From assembly GCF_023094165.1 (NCBI RefSeq), contig NZ_JALMDK010000009.1:124001-188000 (forward strand): a stretch of 64,000 nt of DNA, given 5' to 3'. Every line of letters starts with the position of its first letter. Positions within the stretch are counted from its first letter, which is position 1. Positions 25,437-33,764 of the stretch are shown in pieces. Under the pieces are notes generated by a model. The model did no database searches. It was not told the DNA's origin and worked only from the letters and a program-made list of their open reading frames with translations. Both the position numbers and the translations under genes were made by a program. Origin of the DNA: Crossiella sp. S99.2. GTDB lineage: Bacteria; Actinomycetota; Actinomycetes; Mycobacteriales; Pseudonocardiaceae.

Positions 25437-26831
25437 GTGCTCGACGCCGCGCTGCCCGCCGAACTGCCCATCGTGCTCGACCGCGGCAACGGCACCCCCC
25501 TGGCCGTGCAGCTCGCCGACGCGCTGCGCCGGGCCGCGGCCACCGGCCAGCTCCGGCACGGCGACCGGCTGCCCTCCACCCGCGCGCTGGCCGGGCGGCT
25601 CCAGGTCAGCCGCACCGTCACCGCGGCCGCCTACGAACAGCTGCACGCCGAGGGCTGGATCGGCGGCAGGCGCGGCTCCGGCACCTACGTCACCACCACC
25701 CCGCCCGCGGTCACCCCCAGCGCCGGACCGGCCAGGCGAGCCGAGTCCGAGGACACCGGCCTGATCGACCTGGTCCCGGGCGCCTCACTGGCCGGCGGCG
25801 TGGACCGGGCGGCCTGGCGCCGGGCCTGGCGGGCCGCCGGCGACGTCCCGGCCATGCCGCGCCCGGAACGCGCAGGCCTGACCGCCTACCGGGAGATCAT
25901 CGCCGAGCACCTGCTCCGGCACCGCGGCCTGGTGGTCGGCGCGGGCGCCACCCCGGCCGAGGCGGTGCTGGCCACCCTGGGCACCTCGGCCGCGGTCACC
26001 GAACTGGCCGGCGCGCTGTTCCAGCCCGGCGACACGGTGGCCATCGAGGAACCCGGCTACCAGCGCGCGGTCGGCGCGCTGCGCGCCGCGGGCATGCGGG
26101 TCATCCCGGCCGAGATCGACGCGGACGGCCTGGTGGTGGACGCGCTGCCCAGCGGGATCCGCGCGGTCTACTGCTCCCCGGCCCACCAGTACCCGCTCGG
26201 CGGCAGGCTGCCCGCCGCCCGCCGGGTCGAACTGGTCCGGCGGGCCAGGGCCGAGGGCTGGCTGGTCATCGAGGACGACTACGACGGCGAACTGCGCTAC
26301 GACGTGGCCCCGCTGCCGCTGCTGGCCGCGCTCGCCCCGGACGTGGTGGTGCACCTGGGCACCACCAGCAAGATCCTCTCCGCCAGCCTCGGCGTGGGCT
26401 GGATGGTGGCCCCGCCCGAGGTCGCCCGCGCCGTGCTCGACTACCGGCACCGCTGCGGGGTCAGCCCGGCCGCGGCCGGCCAGCAGGTCATGGTGCAGCT
26501 GGCCCGCAACGGCGACCTCGGCAGGCACCTGCGCAGGCTGCGCCGGGAACTGGCCGAGCGGCGCGAACTCGTGGTCTCCGCACTCTCCGTGGCCGGGGCC
26601 CCGGTCTTCGGCGACTCCGCGGGCGGGCACGTGGTGGTGCTGCTGGACTCCCTCGACACCGAACGCGCGGTGATCGCCGCCGCCCGCGCCCGCGGCCTGT
26701 CCGTGGACGGCCTGGCCCGCCACCACCAGGCCACCCCGCGCTGGCACGGCCTCGCCGTCGGCTACACCAACTGCACCCGCGCCCAGCTCACCACCGCCCT
26801 CCCCACCCTGGTCAACCTGCTCACCCCCTGA
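25437..26831 (+). CDS. MocR-type regulator (GntR HTH fused to aminotransferase fold)
   Basis: A 464-residue fusion. The GntR winged HTH is at about residues 14-78 (VQLADALRRAAATGQLRHGD, TRALAGRLQVSRTVTAAAYE); the class I aminotransferase-like domain fills about 115-464, with the PLP lysine in LGTTSKILSASLGVGWM (about 311-327). MocR proteins such as PdxR sense pyridoxal phosphate or amino acids. The GTG at 25437 has GAGAGG upstream; an ATG at 25392 lies inside the inverted repeat and is less likely. Divergence from a PNPOx-like gene makes a B6-linked role plausible. Confidence 0.9.
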   Translation: MLDAALPAELPIVLDRGNGTPLAVQLADALRRAAATGQLRHGDRLPSTRALAGRLQVSRTVTAAAYEQLHAEGWIGGRRGSGTYVTTTPPAVTPSAGPARRAESEDTGLIDLVPGASLAGGVDRAAWRRAWRAAGDVPAMPRPERAGLTAYREIIAEHLLRHRGLVVGAGATPAEAVLATLGTSAAVTELAGALFQPGDTVAIEEPGYQRAVGALRAAGMRVIPAEIDADGLVVDALPSGIRAVYCSPAHQYPLGGRLPAARRVELVRRARAEGWLVIEDDYDGELRYDVAPLPLLAALAPDVVVHLGTTSKILSASLGVGWMVAPPEVARAVLDYRHRCGVSPAAAGQQVMVQLARNGDLGRHLRRLRRELAERRELVVSALSVAGAPVFGDSAGGHVVVLLDSLDTERAVIAAARARGLSVDGLARHHQATPRWHGLAVGYTNCTRAQLTTALPTLVNLLTP

Positions 26832-26834
26832 CCG

Positions 26835-26950
26835 CGTGTTGGCCGTTCCGGTACGCCGAGTTGGCCAAACTCGTACGCTAACTTGGGCCAACTGGACGTA
26901 CGACTTGGGCCAACTCGGCGTACGAGATCGGCCAACTCGGCGTACGGGTT
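26835..26950. repeat. Dispersed repeat, cluster 4 (five units)
   Basis: Starts 4 bases after the MocR stop with GTGTTGGCCGTTCCGGTACG, followed by four units of the palindromic type, each with TTGGCCAA or TTGGGCCAACT and a nearby CGTACG, at about 26853-26880, 26884-26907, 26908-26929 and 26930-26947. It ends about 45 bases before ddl. Confidence 0.85.
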
Positions 26951-26995
26951 TGGGGCGGAATGGTCGCCCAGAGTGCGCGGGTAGGGTCGGGGCCC

Positions 26996-28096
26996 ATGAC
27001 GCAGCGCAAGACCAGGGTGGCGGTCGTCTTCGGCGGTCGCAGCACTGAGCACACCATCTCCTGTGTGTCCGCAGGCAGCATCCTGACCCACCTGGACCGG
27101 GACCGGTTCGAGGTCATCCCGGTGGGCATCTCCCGCGAGGGCGCCTGGGTGCTCGGCGCCAGCGACCCCAAGGCGCTGGAGATCCGCGACCGCAAGCTGC
27201 CCGAGGTGGACGGTTCCACCGGCGCGCTCGCCCTGCCCGCCGACCCGACCCGGCCGGACCTGGTGCACCTGGGCGCGGACCGCGCAGGCGAGGTGCTGAG
27301 CGCGGTCGACGTGGTCTTCCCGGTGCTGCACGGCGCTTATGGCGAGGACGGCACCATCCAGGGCCTGCTGGAAATGGCCGGGCTGCCCTACGTCGGCGCG
27401 GGCGTGCTGGCCAGCGCGGCGGGCATGGACAAGGAGTTCGCCAAGAAGCTGCTCGCCGCCGAAGGCCTGCGCAACGGCGACTTCGTGGTGCTGCGCCGCG
27501 GCGACAAGACCCTCACCGACGCCCAGCGCGAGCGGCTCGGGCTGCCGGTGTTCGTCAAGCCGGCCCGCGCCGGCTCCTCCATCGGCGTGTCCAAGGTCAG
27601 CGACTGGGACCAGCTGGACGCGGCCATCGCGCTGGCCCGGCAGACCGATCCCAAGGTGCTGGTGGAGGCCGCGATCCTCGGCCGCGAGATCGAATGCGGC
27701 GTGCTGGAGTTCCCGGACGGCCGGGTCGAGGCGTCCCTGCCCTCGGAGATCCGGGTGGTCGGCGACATCGAGTTCTACGACTTCGAGTCCAAGTACCTCG
27801 ACGCCGAGGAGGTCTGCGAGTTCGACTTCCCGGCCAAGGTCGACGACGAGGTCTCCGAGGAGATCCGCCGCCAGGCGGTGGCCGCCTTCCACGCGCTGGA
27901 CTGCCAGGGCCTGGCCAGGGTGGACTTCTTCCTCACCGAGGACAACCAGCTGATCGTCAACGAGGTCAACACGATGCCGGGCTTCACCCCGGTCTCGCAG
28001 TACCCGCGGATGTGGGCGGTCACCGGCGTGGACTATCCGACCCTGCTGAGCACCCTGATCGAGACCGCGATCGCCCGCGGCACCGGCCTGCGCTGA
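26996..28096 (+). CDS. ddl: D-alanine--D-alanine ligase
   Basis: Joins two D-alanines for peptidoglycan. The 366-residue ATP-grasp enzyme shows [20 protein letters not shown] (about residues 7-26), [20 protein letters not shown] (about 109-128), [16 protein letters not shown] and [20 protein letters not shown] with MPGFTP. The ATG at 26996 is used; an upstream ATG at 26960 lies partly in the repeat cluster. A TAGGGT word 10 bases before the start suggests a leaderless or very short leader mRNA. Position matches ddlA in mycobacteria. Confidence 0.97.
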   Translation: MTQRKTRVAVVFGGRSTEHTISCVSAGSILTHLDRDRFEVIPVGISREGAWVLGASDPKALEIRDRKLPEVDGSTGALALPADPTRPDLVHLGADRAGEVLSAVDVVFPVLHGAYGEDGTIQGLLEMAGLPYVGAGVLASAAGMDKEFAKKLLAAEGLRNGDFVVLRRGDKTLTDAQRERLGLPVFVKPARAGSSIGVSKVSDWDQLDAAIALARQTDPKVLVEAAILGREIECGVLEFPDGRVEASLPSEIRVVGDIEFYDFESKYLDAEEVCEFDFPAKVDDEVSEEIRRQAVAAFHALDCQGLARVDFFLTEDNQLIVNEVNTMPGFTPVSQYPRMWAVTGVDYPTLLSTLIETAIARGTGLR

Positions 28097-28100
28097 CGGG

Positions 28101-28709
28101 CTACTTCGGGGCGGTGCCGGTGTCGACCTTCTGCTGCGGCAACGTGGCGTGGATCGACTCCGACACCCCCTGCAGCGGCCCGGTGCCCGAGAGGGACGGC
28201 ACGGTGAGCACCACGTAGACCTCGCGGTCCACCGCGACCCAGCTGCTGGCGCCCTGGCCCGGCAACTCCAGCCACTGCACGCCGGAGATGTCGGCCAGCC
28301 TGCTGTCCGGCTTCAGCTCGTCCGGGCGGCCGAGGCCGCAGCGCAGGATGACCGGATCGCGTTTCTCGTTGCCCCACACCATGGTCCCGTCCGGCGCGGG
28401 CGCGACGATCTCCCGGCGGCCGATCTGCTCGCCGCTGGAGGTCAGTTCCTTGGGCAGCGCCTGGATCAGCCTGCCGCAGGCGGGCGAGGCGGCCTGCTCG
28501 GCCGGGATTGGCGGCAGCGCAACGGGTCCGGTGCGGATCGGCGCGGGCGTGCTCGAGGTCGGCGCGGCCCCGGAACTGCCGGAGCCGTAGAGCAGACCGA
28601 GCGTGCCGACCCCCGCCACCAACAGCAACGGCAGCGCGATCAGCGCGATCAACAGCGGACGCGGGATGGATCGGTCGTTCGGTGCCACGGAACCAGCCAA
28701 CCACGACAT
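28101..28709 (-). CDS. DUF3515 membrane-anchored protein
   Basis: A 202-residue protein with one N-terminal membrane segment (about residues 17-43, PLLIALIALPLLLVAGVGTL), a Ser/Thr/Pro-rich linker and an external domain with two cysteines (SPACGRLIQALP, VILRCGLGRPDEL) that probably form a disulfide. It matches the DUF3515 proteins found between ddl and thiL in actinobacteria (Rv2980-like). The stop is 4 bases from the convergent ddl stop. Function unknown; the place suggests an envelope role. Confidence 0.85.
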   Translation of the reverse strand: MSWLAGSVAPNDRSIPRPLLIALIALPLLLVAGVGTLGLLYGSGSSGAAPTSSTPAPIRTGPVALPPIPAEQAASPACGRLIQALPKELTSSGEQIGRREIVAPAPDGTMVWGNEKRDPVILRCGLGRPDELKPDSRLADISGVQWLELPGQGASSWVAVDREVYVVLTVPSLSGTGPLQGVSESIHATLPQQKVDTGTAPK

Positions 28710-28710
28710 G

Positions 28711-28748
28711 CCACCGCGCCCGTCCCCGGGTCGGGACGGGCGCGGTGG
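28711..28748 (-). terminator. 16-bp hairpin after the Lrp-domain gene
   Basis: Arms 28711-28726 and 28733-28748 (CCACCGCGCCCGTCCC and its exact complement) enclose a 6-base loop. It lies between the Lrp-like gene and the DUF3515 gene on the same strand, so it probably ends the former's mRNA or attenuates read-through. Confidence 0.7.
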
Positions 28749-28765
28749 CAGGCTGTGTATAGCGC

Positions 28766-29002
28766 TTACTTGATGTGCACCACAGGACAGGTCAGCGTGC
28801 GGGTGATGCCGTCAACTGCCTGCACCTGGGCGACCACGAGCTGGCCGAGGTCGTCAACGGTGTCCGCCTCCGCGCGCACGATCACGTCGTAGGGCCCGGT
28901 CACGTCCTCGGAAGTGATCACCCCGGGTATCCCGCCGATGCGCTCGGCCACGGCGGCGGCTTTGCCGACCTCGGTCTGGATGAGGATGTAAGCCTGGACC
29001 AC
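28766..29002 (-). CDS. Stand-alone Lrp/AsnC ligand-binding domain protein
   Basis: A 78-residue protein consisting only of the Lrp/AsnC C-terminal RAM fold (VQAYILIQTEVGKAAAVAER, VTGPYDVIVRAEADTVDDL, VDGITRTLTCPVVH). There is no HTH. Such stand-alone domains form dimers or higher rings and bind amino acids, possibly modulating full-length Lrp proteins. The N-terminus starts directly at the first strand, so this is not a truncated gene. It is divergent from thiL, a conserved neighbour in actinobacteria. Confidence 0.9.
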   Translation of the reverse strand: MVQAYILIQTEVGKAAAVAERIGGIPGVITSEDVTGPYDVIVRAEADTVDDLGQLVVAQVQAVDGITRTLTCPVVHIK

Positions 29003-29098
29003 GGCGTGCCCCTTCGTCTCGACCGCTGTGCTCGGGGTAGGAATCGTGGGCAGAACTTACCCCAGAGGTGGAAGCAAAGCTCGGAACTGGAGGTCCCT

Positions 29099-30070
29099 TT
29101 GTGCCCGGAGCCGCCGCAGAGTGCGGACACCGTCGCCGATCTGGGTGAGTTCGGGCTTATCCGCCGGGTGACCGATGGCCGTGCGCAACCACCCAGCACG
29201 TTGCTCGGTCCGGGCGACGACGCGGCGGTGGTGGCGGCGCCGGACGGACGGGTGGTCGCCTCCACGGATGTGTTGGTCGAGGGCGTGCACTTCCGATTGG
29301 ACTGGTCCACTCCTGAGCAGGTCGGACGCAAGTCGGTGGCGGTGAACCTGGCCGATGTGGTGGCCATGGGCGCGGTGCCCACCGCGGTGCTGGTCGGCCT
29401 GGCCTGCCCGCCCGGCACACCGGTCGCGGTGGCCGAGGGACTGATGGCCGGGATGTGGGAGGAAGCCCGGCTCGCCGGGGCCGGGGTGGTGGGTGGCGAC
29501 ATGGTCACCGCGAAGGAGCTGGTGATCTCCGTCACCGCGCTCGGGCACCTGGACGGCCTGGACCCGGTGACCCGTTCCGGGGCGAGGCAGGGCGACCTGC
29601 TCGCGTACTGCGGACGGCTCGGCTGGGCCGCCGCCGGACTGGCCGTGCTGGGCCGCGGGTTCCGCTCGCCGGTGGCGGTGGTCGGCGCGCAGCGGGTGCC
29701 GGAACCGCCGTACGCGGCCGGGGCGCAGGCCGCGCGGGCCGGGGCCACCTCGATGATCGACATCTCTGACGGCCTGCTCGCCGACCTGGGGCATGTGGCC
29801 GAGGCGTCCGGGGTCGGCCTGGACGTGCGCAGCAAATCCCTTGAGGTGCACCAGCGGCTGCTGGACGTGGCCTCCGCGCTGGGCGCCGATCCACTGCACT
29901 GGATGCTCACCGGCGGCGAGGACCACGCGCTGGCCGCCACCTTCCCCGGCGCCGAGGCGGTGCCCGAGGGCTGGACGGTGATCGGTTCGGTGGTCAGCGG
30001 TCCTGGGGTGACCGTGGACGGCAGGCCGTACGAGGGCGCGGCGGGCTGGGAGCACTGGCGCCGGGACTGA
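29099..30070 (+). CDS. thiL: Thiamine-monophosphate kinase
   Basis: Phosphorylates thiamine monophosphate to the active diphosphate. The 323-residue PurM-like enzyme shows LGPGDDAAVVAAPDGRVVAS (about 35-54), VGRKSVAVNLADVVAMGAVP (about 74-93), the GGDMV strand and MIDISDGLLADLGH (about 217-230). The best start is a TTG at 29099, 5 bases after GGAGG; no ATG or GTG with a site is near, and the long upstream extension overlaps the Lrp-domain gene antisense. Confidence 0.93.
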   Translation: MCPEPPQSADTVADLGEFGLIRRVTDGRAQPPSTLLGPGDDAAVVAAPDGRVVASTDVLVEGVHFRLDWSTPEQVGRKSVAVNLADVVAMGAVPTAVLVGLACPPGTPVAVAEGLMAGMWEEARLAGAGVVGGDMVTAKELVISVTALGHLDGLDPVTRSGARQGDLLAYCGRLGWAAAGLAVLGRGFRSPVAVVGAQRVPEPPYAAGAQAARAGATSMIDISDGLLADLGHVAEASGVGLDVRSKSLEVHQRLLDVASALGADPLHWMLTGGEDHALAATFPGAEAVPEGWTVIGSVVSGPGVTVDGRPYEGAAGWEHWRRD

Positions 30071-30074
30071 CCTG

Positions 30075-30114
30075 GGGTGAGTAGAAATACAGCAAGATGT
30101 ATTTATCCTCACCC
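30075..30114. promoter_or_regulatory. Two-tier inverted repeat between thiL and a GNAT gene
   Basis: Inner arms AAATACA and TGTATTT (30085-30091, 30098-30104) around GCAAGA; outer arms GGGTGAG and CTCACCC (30075-30081, 30108-30114). It is AT-rich in a GC-rich setting. It may be an operator of the GNAT gene (start 30137) or a terminator of thiL, which ends 5 bases before. Confidence 0.6.
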
Positions 30115-30136
30115 GTTCGGGACGTAAATTGCTCCC

Positions 30137-30628
30137 GTGGAACTGCGCACCCTCGCCTACGACCATCCCGACGCCACCGCGCTGATCGCCGAGGTGCAGC
30201 AGGAGTACGTGGTCCGTTATGGCGATGAGGACATCACCCCGGTCGACCCGGCCGAGTTCGCCCCGCCGCGCGGCCTGTTCCTGGTCGGCTACCTCGACGG
30301 CGTGCCGATGGTCTGCGGCGGCTGGCGCGCGCACGACGCGGACGAGCCCGGCTTCGCCGACGGCGACGCCGAGCTGAAGCGGATGTTCGTGGTCCAGGCC
30401 GCCCGCGGCCGGGGCCTGGCCAGGGTGCTGCTGGCCGAGCTGGAACGCACCGCGCTGGCCGCCGGGCGGCGCCGGATGGTGCTGGAGACCGGCACCGAGC
30501 AGCCCGAGGCGATCGCGCTCTACACCTCCAGCGGCTACGCCCCGATCGCCAAGTTCGGGGTGTACGCGGGGTATGACAACAGTCGCTGTTTCGGCAAGCA
30601 GATCGCCGTTCCGGCGGCGGCCGAGTGA
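30137..30628 (+). CDS. GNAT-family N-acetyltransferase
   Basis: A 163-residue acetyltransferase fold: the acetyl-CoA loop RMFVVQAARGRGLARVLLAE (about residues 79-98) and the C-terminal IALYTSSGYAPIAKFG (about 125-140). The N-terminal part (VRYGDEDITPVDPAEFAPPR) is typical of a small actinobacterial subgroup. The start is a GTG just downstream of an AT-rich inverted repeat, so it may be regulated. Substrate unknown. Confidence 0.87.
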   Translation: MELRTLAYDHPDATALIAEVQQEYVVRYGDEDITPVDPAEFAPPRGLFLVGYLDGVPMVCGGWRAHDADEPGFADGDAELKRMFVVQAARGRGLARVLLAELERTALAAGRRRMVLETGTEQPEAIALYTSSGYAPIAKFGVYAGYDNSRCFGKQIAVPAAAE

Positions 30629-30643
30629 ACGTTAGAGTTCCGT

Positions 30644-31165
30644 ATGGCTGTCTACGCCCTTGGTGACCTGGAACCGGTAATCCACGAGACCGCCTACGTG
30701 CATCCCGATGCCGTGGTGATCGGCAACGTGACCCTTGGCGCGCACGTCTCGGTGTGGCCCACCGCCGTGCTCCGCGGTGACTACGGGCGGATCGAGGTGG
30801 GGGAACGTACGAGTGTGCAGGACGGCACGATCGTGCACTGCACGCACATCCACCCGACCCTGATCGGCGCCGGATGCGTGGTCGGGCACAACGTGCACAT
30901 CGAGGGCGCGGTGATCGGCGACGGCTGCCTGATCGGCTCCGGCTCGGTGGTGCTCAACGGGGCGGTGGTCGAGGAAGGCGCAATCGTCGGCGCGGGCGCG
31001 GTGGTCTCGCACAACGGCCACGTCCCGGCCCGCAGGCTCGCTGTCGGGGTGCCCGCGAAGATCAAGGAGAACTTCGAGGTGCCGGAGAACGGGGTGCAGC
31101 CCGGGGTTGACCTGTATGTGGCCAACATCAAGGTCTACAAGGACGGTCTGCGCCGGCTGGACTGA
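30644..31165 (+). CDS. Gamma-class carbonic anhydrase-like protein
   Basis: A 173-residue left-handed beta-helix made of hexapeptide repeats (VIGNVTLGAHVSVWPTAVLR, IVHCTHIHPTLIGAGCVVGH, IEGAVIGDGCLIGSGSVVLN). Zinc-type histidines occur at IVHC, HIHP and VGHNVH, as in gamma-carbonic anhydrases and their YrdA/PaaY relatives. It forms trimers in the family. It starts 16 bases after the GNAT stop and may be cotranscribed. Activity on CO2 is not certain, since many relatives are inactive or have other substrates. Confidence 0.9.
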   Translation: MAVYALGDLEPVIHETAYVHPDAVVIGNVTLGAHVSVWPTAVLRGDYGRIEVGERTSVQDGTIVHCTHIHPTLIGAGCVVGHNVHIEGAVIGDGCLIGSGSVVLNGAVVEEGAIVGAGAVVSHNGHVPARRLAVGVPAKIKENFEVPENGVQPGVDLYVANIKVYKDGLRRLD

Positions 31166-31286
31166 CAGCCGTACGGGTGACCGCACCTCCGGTCACCCCC
31201 AGAGTGTCGGCCCTCGGCGTAGGCTTGATCGTGGGTGGGCAGTGGCCTGCCCGGACCACAGGTTCGATGTTTCTGGGGGCAGGAAC

Positions 31287-31943
31287 ATGTTGTCGAAGTT
31301 CTACGCGCGCTGCGGCGCGCCCATGGGGAGTACCGAGTCCAGACCCGCGCTCGCGCTGCAGCGGTTCACCGCCCGAGGTGAACAGGTGCTGGCCGAGGTG
31401 GTGCTGGCCGATCCGAACACCGCCGCGCCACTGGCGTCCTTGCCGATCGGCGCGGTCAGCGAGGCATTGCCGGTGCACCGAGCGGTGCCGGTGACCATGC
31501 ACGGAGTCCCGGAGGCCGGCGCGCGGATCAGCGTGCGGCTGGCCGACGGCGAGACGTTGCCGGTCTGCACCGCGGTGCGGCCCAAGCGGATCCAGCCCAG
31601 GCTGGTCGAGTTCAACCCCGGCTACCCGCCCCGGCCCCCGGCCGACGGCAGGCGCTGGGAGGCCGCCTACGCCGTGCCGGTGATCGGCAGCCACGGCCGC
31701 TCGCTGGTGCTGGGCGACCCGGTGACCGGCAGCCCGCTGGTCGCGGCCGTGCTCTGCGATGTGGCCGCCCGGCAACTGGTCGCGGCCGAGGCGGTGCTGG
31801 TCGGCTACGACCCGGCCGAGCACACCGACGTCATCAGCGCGGTCACCGAGGACGCCGCCGCACTGTTCCTGCGTGCCTGGCCACGGCCGTTGCCGTTGCG
31901 CCACCGGCAACTCCGGCTGCGGCGACGCACGGTGAGCGCCTGA
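31287..31943 (+). CDS. Hypothetical protein between carbonic anhydrase-like gene and ung
   Basis: A 218-residue soluble-looking protein. The ATG at 31287 follows GGGGGCAGGA; an in-frame extension to 31107 overlaps the previous gene and is rejected. The sequence has alternating beta-like segments ([40 protein letters not shown]) and a basic Arg-rich end ([15 protein letters not shown]). No motif of a named family is recognised. No signal peptide or membrane helix is visible. Confidence 0.6.
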   Translation: MLSKFYARCGAPMGSTESRPALALQRFTARGEQVLAEVVLADPNTAAPLASLPIGAVSEALPVHRAVPVTMHGVPEAGARISVRLADGETLPVCTAVRPKRIQPRLVEFNPGYPPRPPADGRRWEAAYAVPVIGSHGRSLVLGDPVTGSPLVAAVLCDVAARQLVAAEAVLVGYDPAEHTDVISAVTEDAAALFLRAWPRPLPLRHRQLRLRRRTVSA

Positions 31944-31987
31944 CCCACTGGTCCATGCCTGGCGGTCCGCCGCTAGGGTCACGTTCC

Positions 31988-32662
31988 GTGGTTGGACGTC
32001 CGCTGCACGAGATCATGGAAGCCGGTTGGGCCAAGGCGCTCGACCCGGTTGCCGACCGGATCGGCTCGATGGGGGAGTTCCTCCGGGAGGAGATCGCCGC
32101 TGACCGGCGATACCTACCCGCGGGGGAGAACGTGTTGCGCGCGTTCAAACAACCCTTCGACGAGGTGCGCGTGCTCATCGTCGGGCAGGACCCCTACCCG
32201 ACCCCCGGCCACGCCATCGGCCTGTCCTTCTCGGTGGCCGCCGACGTGCGCCCACTGCCGAAGAGCCTGATCAACATCTACCGCGAGTACGGCGAGGACC
32301 TGGGCTTTCCCCCGCCCCCCAACGGCGATCTGTCTCCATGGACAGAGCGCGGCGTCCTGCTGCTCAACCGCTCCCTGACCGTGGCCCCCGGCCGCCCCGC
32401 CTCCCACCGGGGCAAGGGCTGGGAACAGGTGACCGAACAGGCCATCGTCGCCCTCGCCGGCCGAGGCACCCCCCTGGTGGCCATCCTCTGGGGCCGGGAC
32501 GCCCGAGAACTGAAACCCCTCCTGGGCGGCGTGCCCTGCATCGAGTCGGCCCACCCGTCCCCGATGTCAGCCGACCGAGGCTTCTTCGGCTCCCGCCCCT
32601 TCACCCGCGCCAACGCCCTGCTCGAAGAACAGGGCGCCACCCCCGTGGACTGGAAGCTCTAA
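31988..32662 (+). CDS. ung: Uracil-DNA glycosylase
   Basis: Removes uracil from DNA at the start of base excision repair. The 224-residue family 1 enzyme has the water-activating motif [16 protein letters not shown] (about residues 60-75), the uracil-binding LLNRSLTV, and [17 protein letters not shown] (about 188-204). The GTG at 31988 is preceded by TAGGGT 10 bases upstream and no ribosome binding site, a leaderless-looking pattern shared with ddl. Two copies of the dispersed repeat follow the stop. Confidence 0.96.
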   Translation: MVGRPLHEIMEAGWAKALDPVADRIGSMGEFLREEIAADRRYLPAGENVLRAFKQPFDEVRVLIVGQDPYPTPGHAIGLSFSVAADVRPLPKSLINIYREYGEDLGFPPPPNGDLSPWTERGVLLLNRSLTVAPGRPASHRGKGWEQVTEQAIVALAGRGTPLVAILWGRDARELKPLLGGVPCIESAHPSPMSADRGFFGSRPFTRANALLEEQGATPVDWKL

Positions 32663-32676
32663 CCAGAAACCCGCGA

Positions 32677-32721
32677 GTGTTGGCCGTTGTCGTACGGCAG
32701 GTTGGCCGTTGTCGTACGCCG
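32677..32721 (+). repeat. Dispersed repeat, cluster 5 (two clean units)
   Basis: Two nearly identical units, GTGTTGGCCGTTGTCGTACG (from 32677) and GTTGGCCGTTGTCGTACG (from 32701), start 14 bases after the ung stop and read in the same direction as ung. These best define the consensus. Confidence 0.9.
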
Positions 32722-32811
32722 TAGGTCGCTGCGACCGAGCGAAGCCCGAAAACCGGTGGCCGGGGTGGCTTTTCGAAAACCCATTCCGAGCGGTTCCCCA
32801 TCCTTTGATTT

Positions 32812-33155
32812 CTGCCCGTCCGGCGAGGACGCTCTTGATCTTCGCTCGTGTACCTCAGCAACAGAGCCGAAGATCAAAAAAGGATGGCCTCGCCGGCCGG
32901 GCAGACCACCGGAGGGGTGGGGCAGATCAAACCCCGGGATGAGCGGGTTGCGGGGCTGGGCAGGCTGCCGACTCAAGACCCAGCGTGGCTCCGAGGGCTC
33001 GCGTGCTCTCCGCACGGCCTTCCGCCAGCCAACCACACCTCACCGAGCGGCCCCCGTCACGATTGGGAGGCTAGGGCGGCGGCAGGTTGCAGGGGCCACT
33101 CGGTGAGGTGTGGTCTGCATGCTCCAGGCCGTACGGAGAACACGCGAGAGCCCTC
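32812..33155. repeat. Non-coding island with two imperfect inverted repeats
   Basis: First pair: 32812-32844 and 32868-32904, with CTGCCCG, CCGGCGAGG and TTGATCTTCG conserved on both arms. Second pair: 32993-33054 and 33092-33155, about 62-64 bases each, sharing GAGGGCTC, CGCGTG, ACGGCCT and a 22-base block around CCACACCTCACCGAG with one mismatch, around a 37-base centre. Open frames here look accidental. The 710-base gap between ung and rpmB holds this island between two dispersed-repeat clusters. It may be a decayed non-autonomous element. Confidence 0.7.
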
Positions 33156-33189
33156 GTCATGGGGGTTTCACCCCTCCGCCCCTGGCCTT

Positions 33190-33302
33190 CGGCCGTACGA
33201 CAACGGCCAACGACCCGTCCACAACGGCCAACGTGCCGTACAACAACGGCCAATCCGGCGCCCATAACGGCCAACACACCGTCCACAACGGCCAACACGC
33301 GC
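33190..33302 (-). repeat. Dispersed repeat, cluster 6 (five units)
   Basis: Read on the minus strand, five units GTGTTGGCCGTTGTGGACG, GTGTTGGCCGTTATGG, ATTGGCCGTTGTTGTACG, CGTTGGCCGTTGTGGACG and CGTTGGCCGTTGTCGTACG follow one another downstream of rpmB, in the direction of rpmB transcription and just past its terminator. Confidence 0.9.
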
Positions 33303-33315
33303 CCGGCTTGAGACA

Positions 33316-33355
33316 GCGAGAGGCCCGGACCACTGGTGTGATCCGGGCCTCTCGC
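33316..33355 (-). terminator. Terminator after rpmB
   Basis: Perfect 14-bp stem (GCGAGAGGCCCGGA with its complement) and a 12-base loop, 18 bases past the rpmB stop on its strand. Confidence 0.85.
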
Positions 33356-33372
33356 CGAAGCTGCGGCCGAAC

Positions 33373-33564
33373 TCAGCCGCGGGCGACCTTGCCCGCCTTG
33401 AGGCAGGAGGTGCACACGTTCAGGCGCTTGCGCTGCGACAGGCCGATCTTCGCGCGCACGGTCTGAATGTTCGGGTTCCACCGGCGGTTGGTCCTCCGGT
33501 GGGAGTGCGAGACCGACTTGCCGAAGCCCGGCCCCTTGCTACAGACGTCGCAAACGGCAGCCAC
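33373..33564 (-). CDS. rpmB: Ribosomal protein bL28
   Basis: A 63-residue ribosomal protein of the 50S subunit. The N-terminus [20 protein letters not shown] and the later [13 protein letters not shown] supply two CxxC pairs, so this is the zinc-binding (C+) paralogue rather than the zinc-free one. The GTG at 33564 is 8 bases after AAGGAG; a GTG 9 bases upstream overlaps that site. It is divergent from the FakA-like gene, as in mycobacteria. Confidence 0.96.
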   Translation of the reverse strand: MAAVCDVCSKGPGFGKSVSHSHRRTNRRWNPNIQTVRAKIGLSQRKRLNVCTSCLKAGKVARG

Positions 33565-33764
33565 GTCAGACACTCCTTACACGTTGTTCTACAGAGTCCG
33601 CGATGCCAGCTGGCAAAAACGGGCGCACGTACCCGGGTGCGGATGCGTGCATGAGCCCAGGCCGAGCCGGGCAACCCCGACAGCGTATCTGGTGCACGCA
33701 CGCCCAACCAAACCGGCCCTACCGACTAGTCTCGCTGGCAACATCTAGAGGGAGGCGGCCGCAG

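Noticed and set aside
26835-33302. CRISPR array
   Set aside because: The repeats are short, variably spaced, partly palindromic and dispersed between genes, with no uniform spacers or cas genes.
32687-33466. Several overlapping open frames between ung and rpmB
   Set aside because: They run through inverted repeats on both strands, share words on opposite strands and lack start signals; the region is better explained as repeat DNA.
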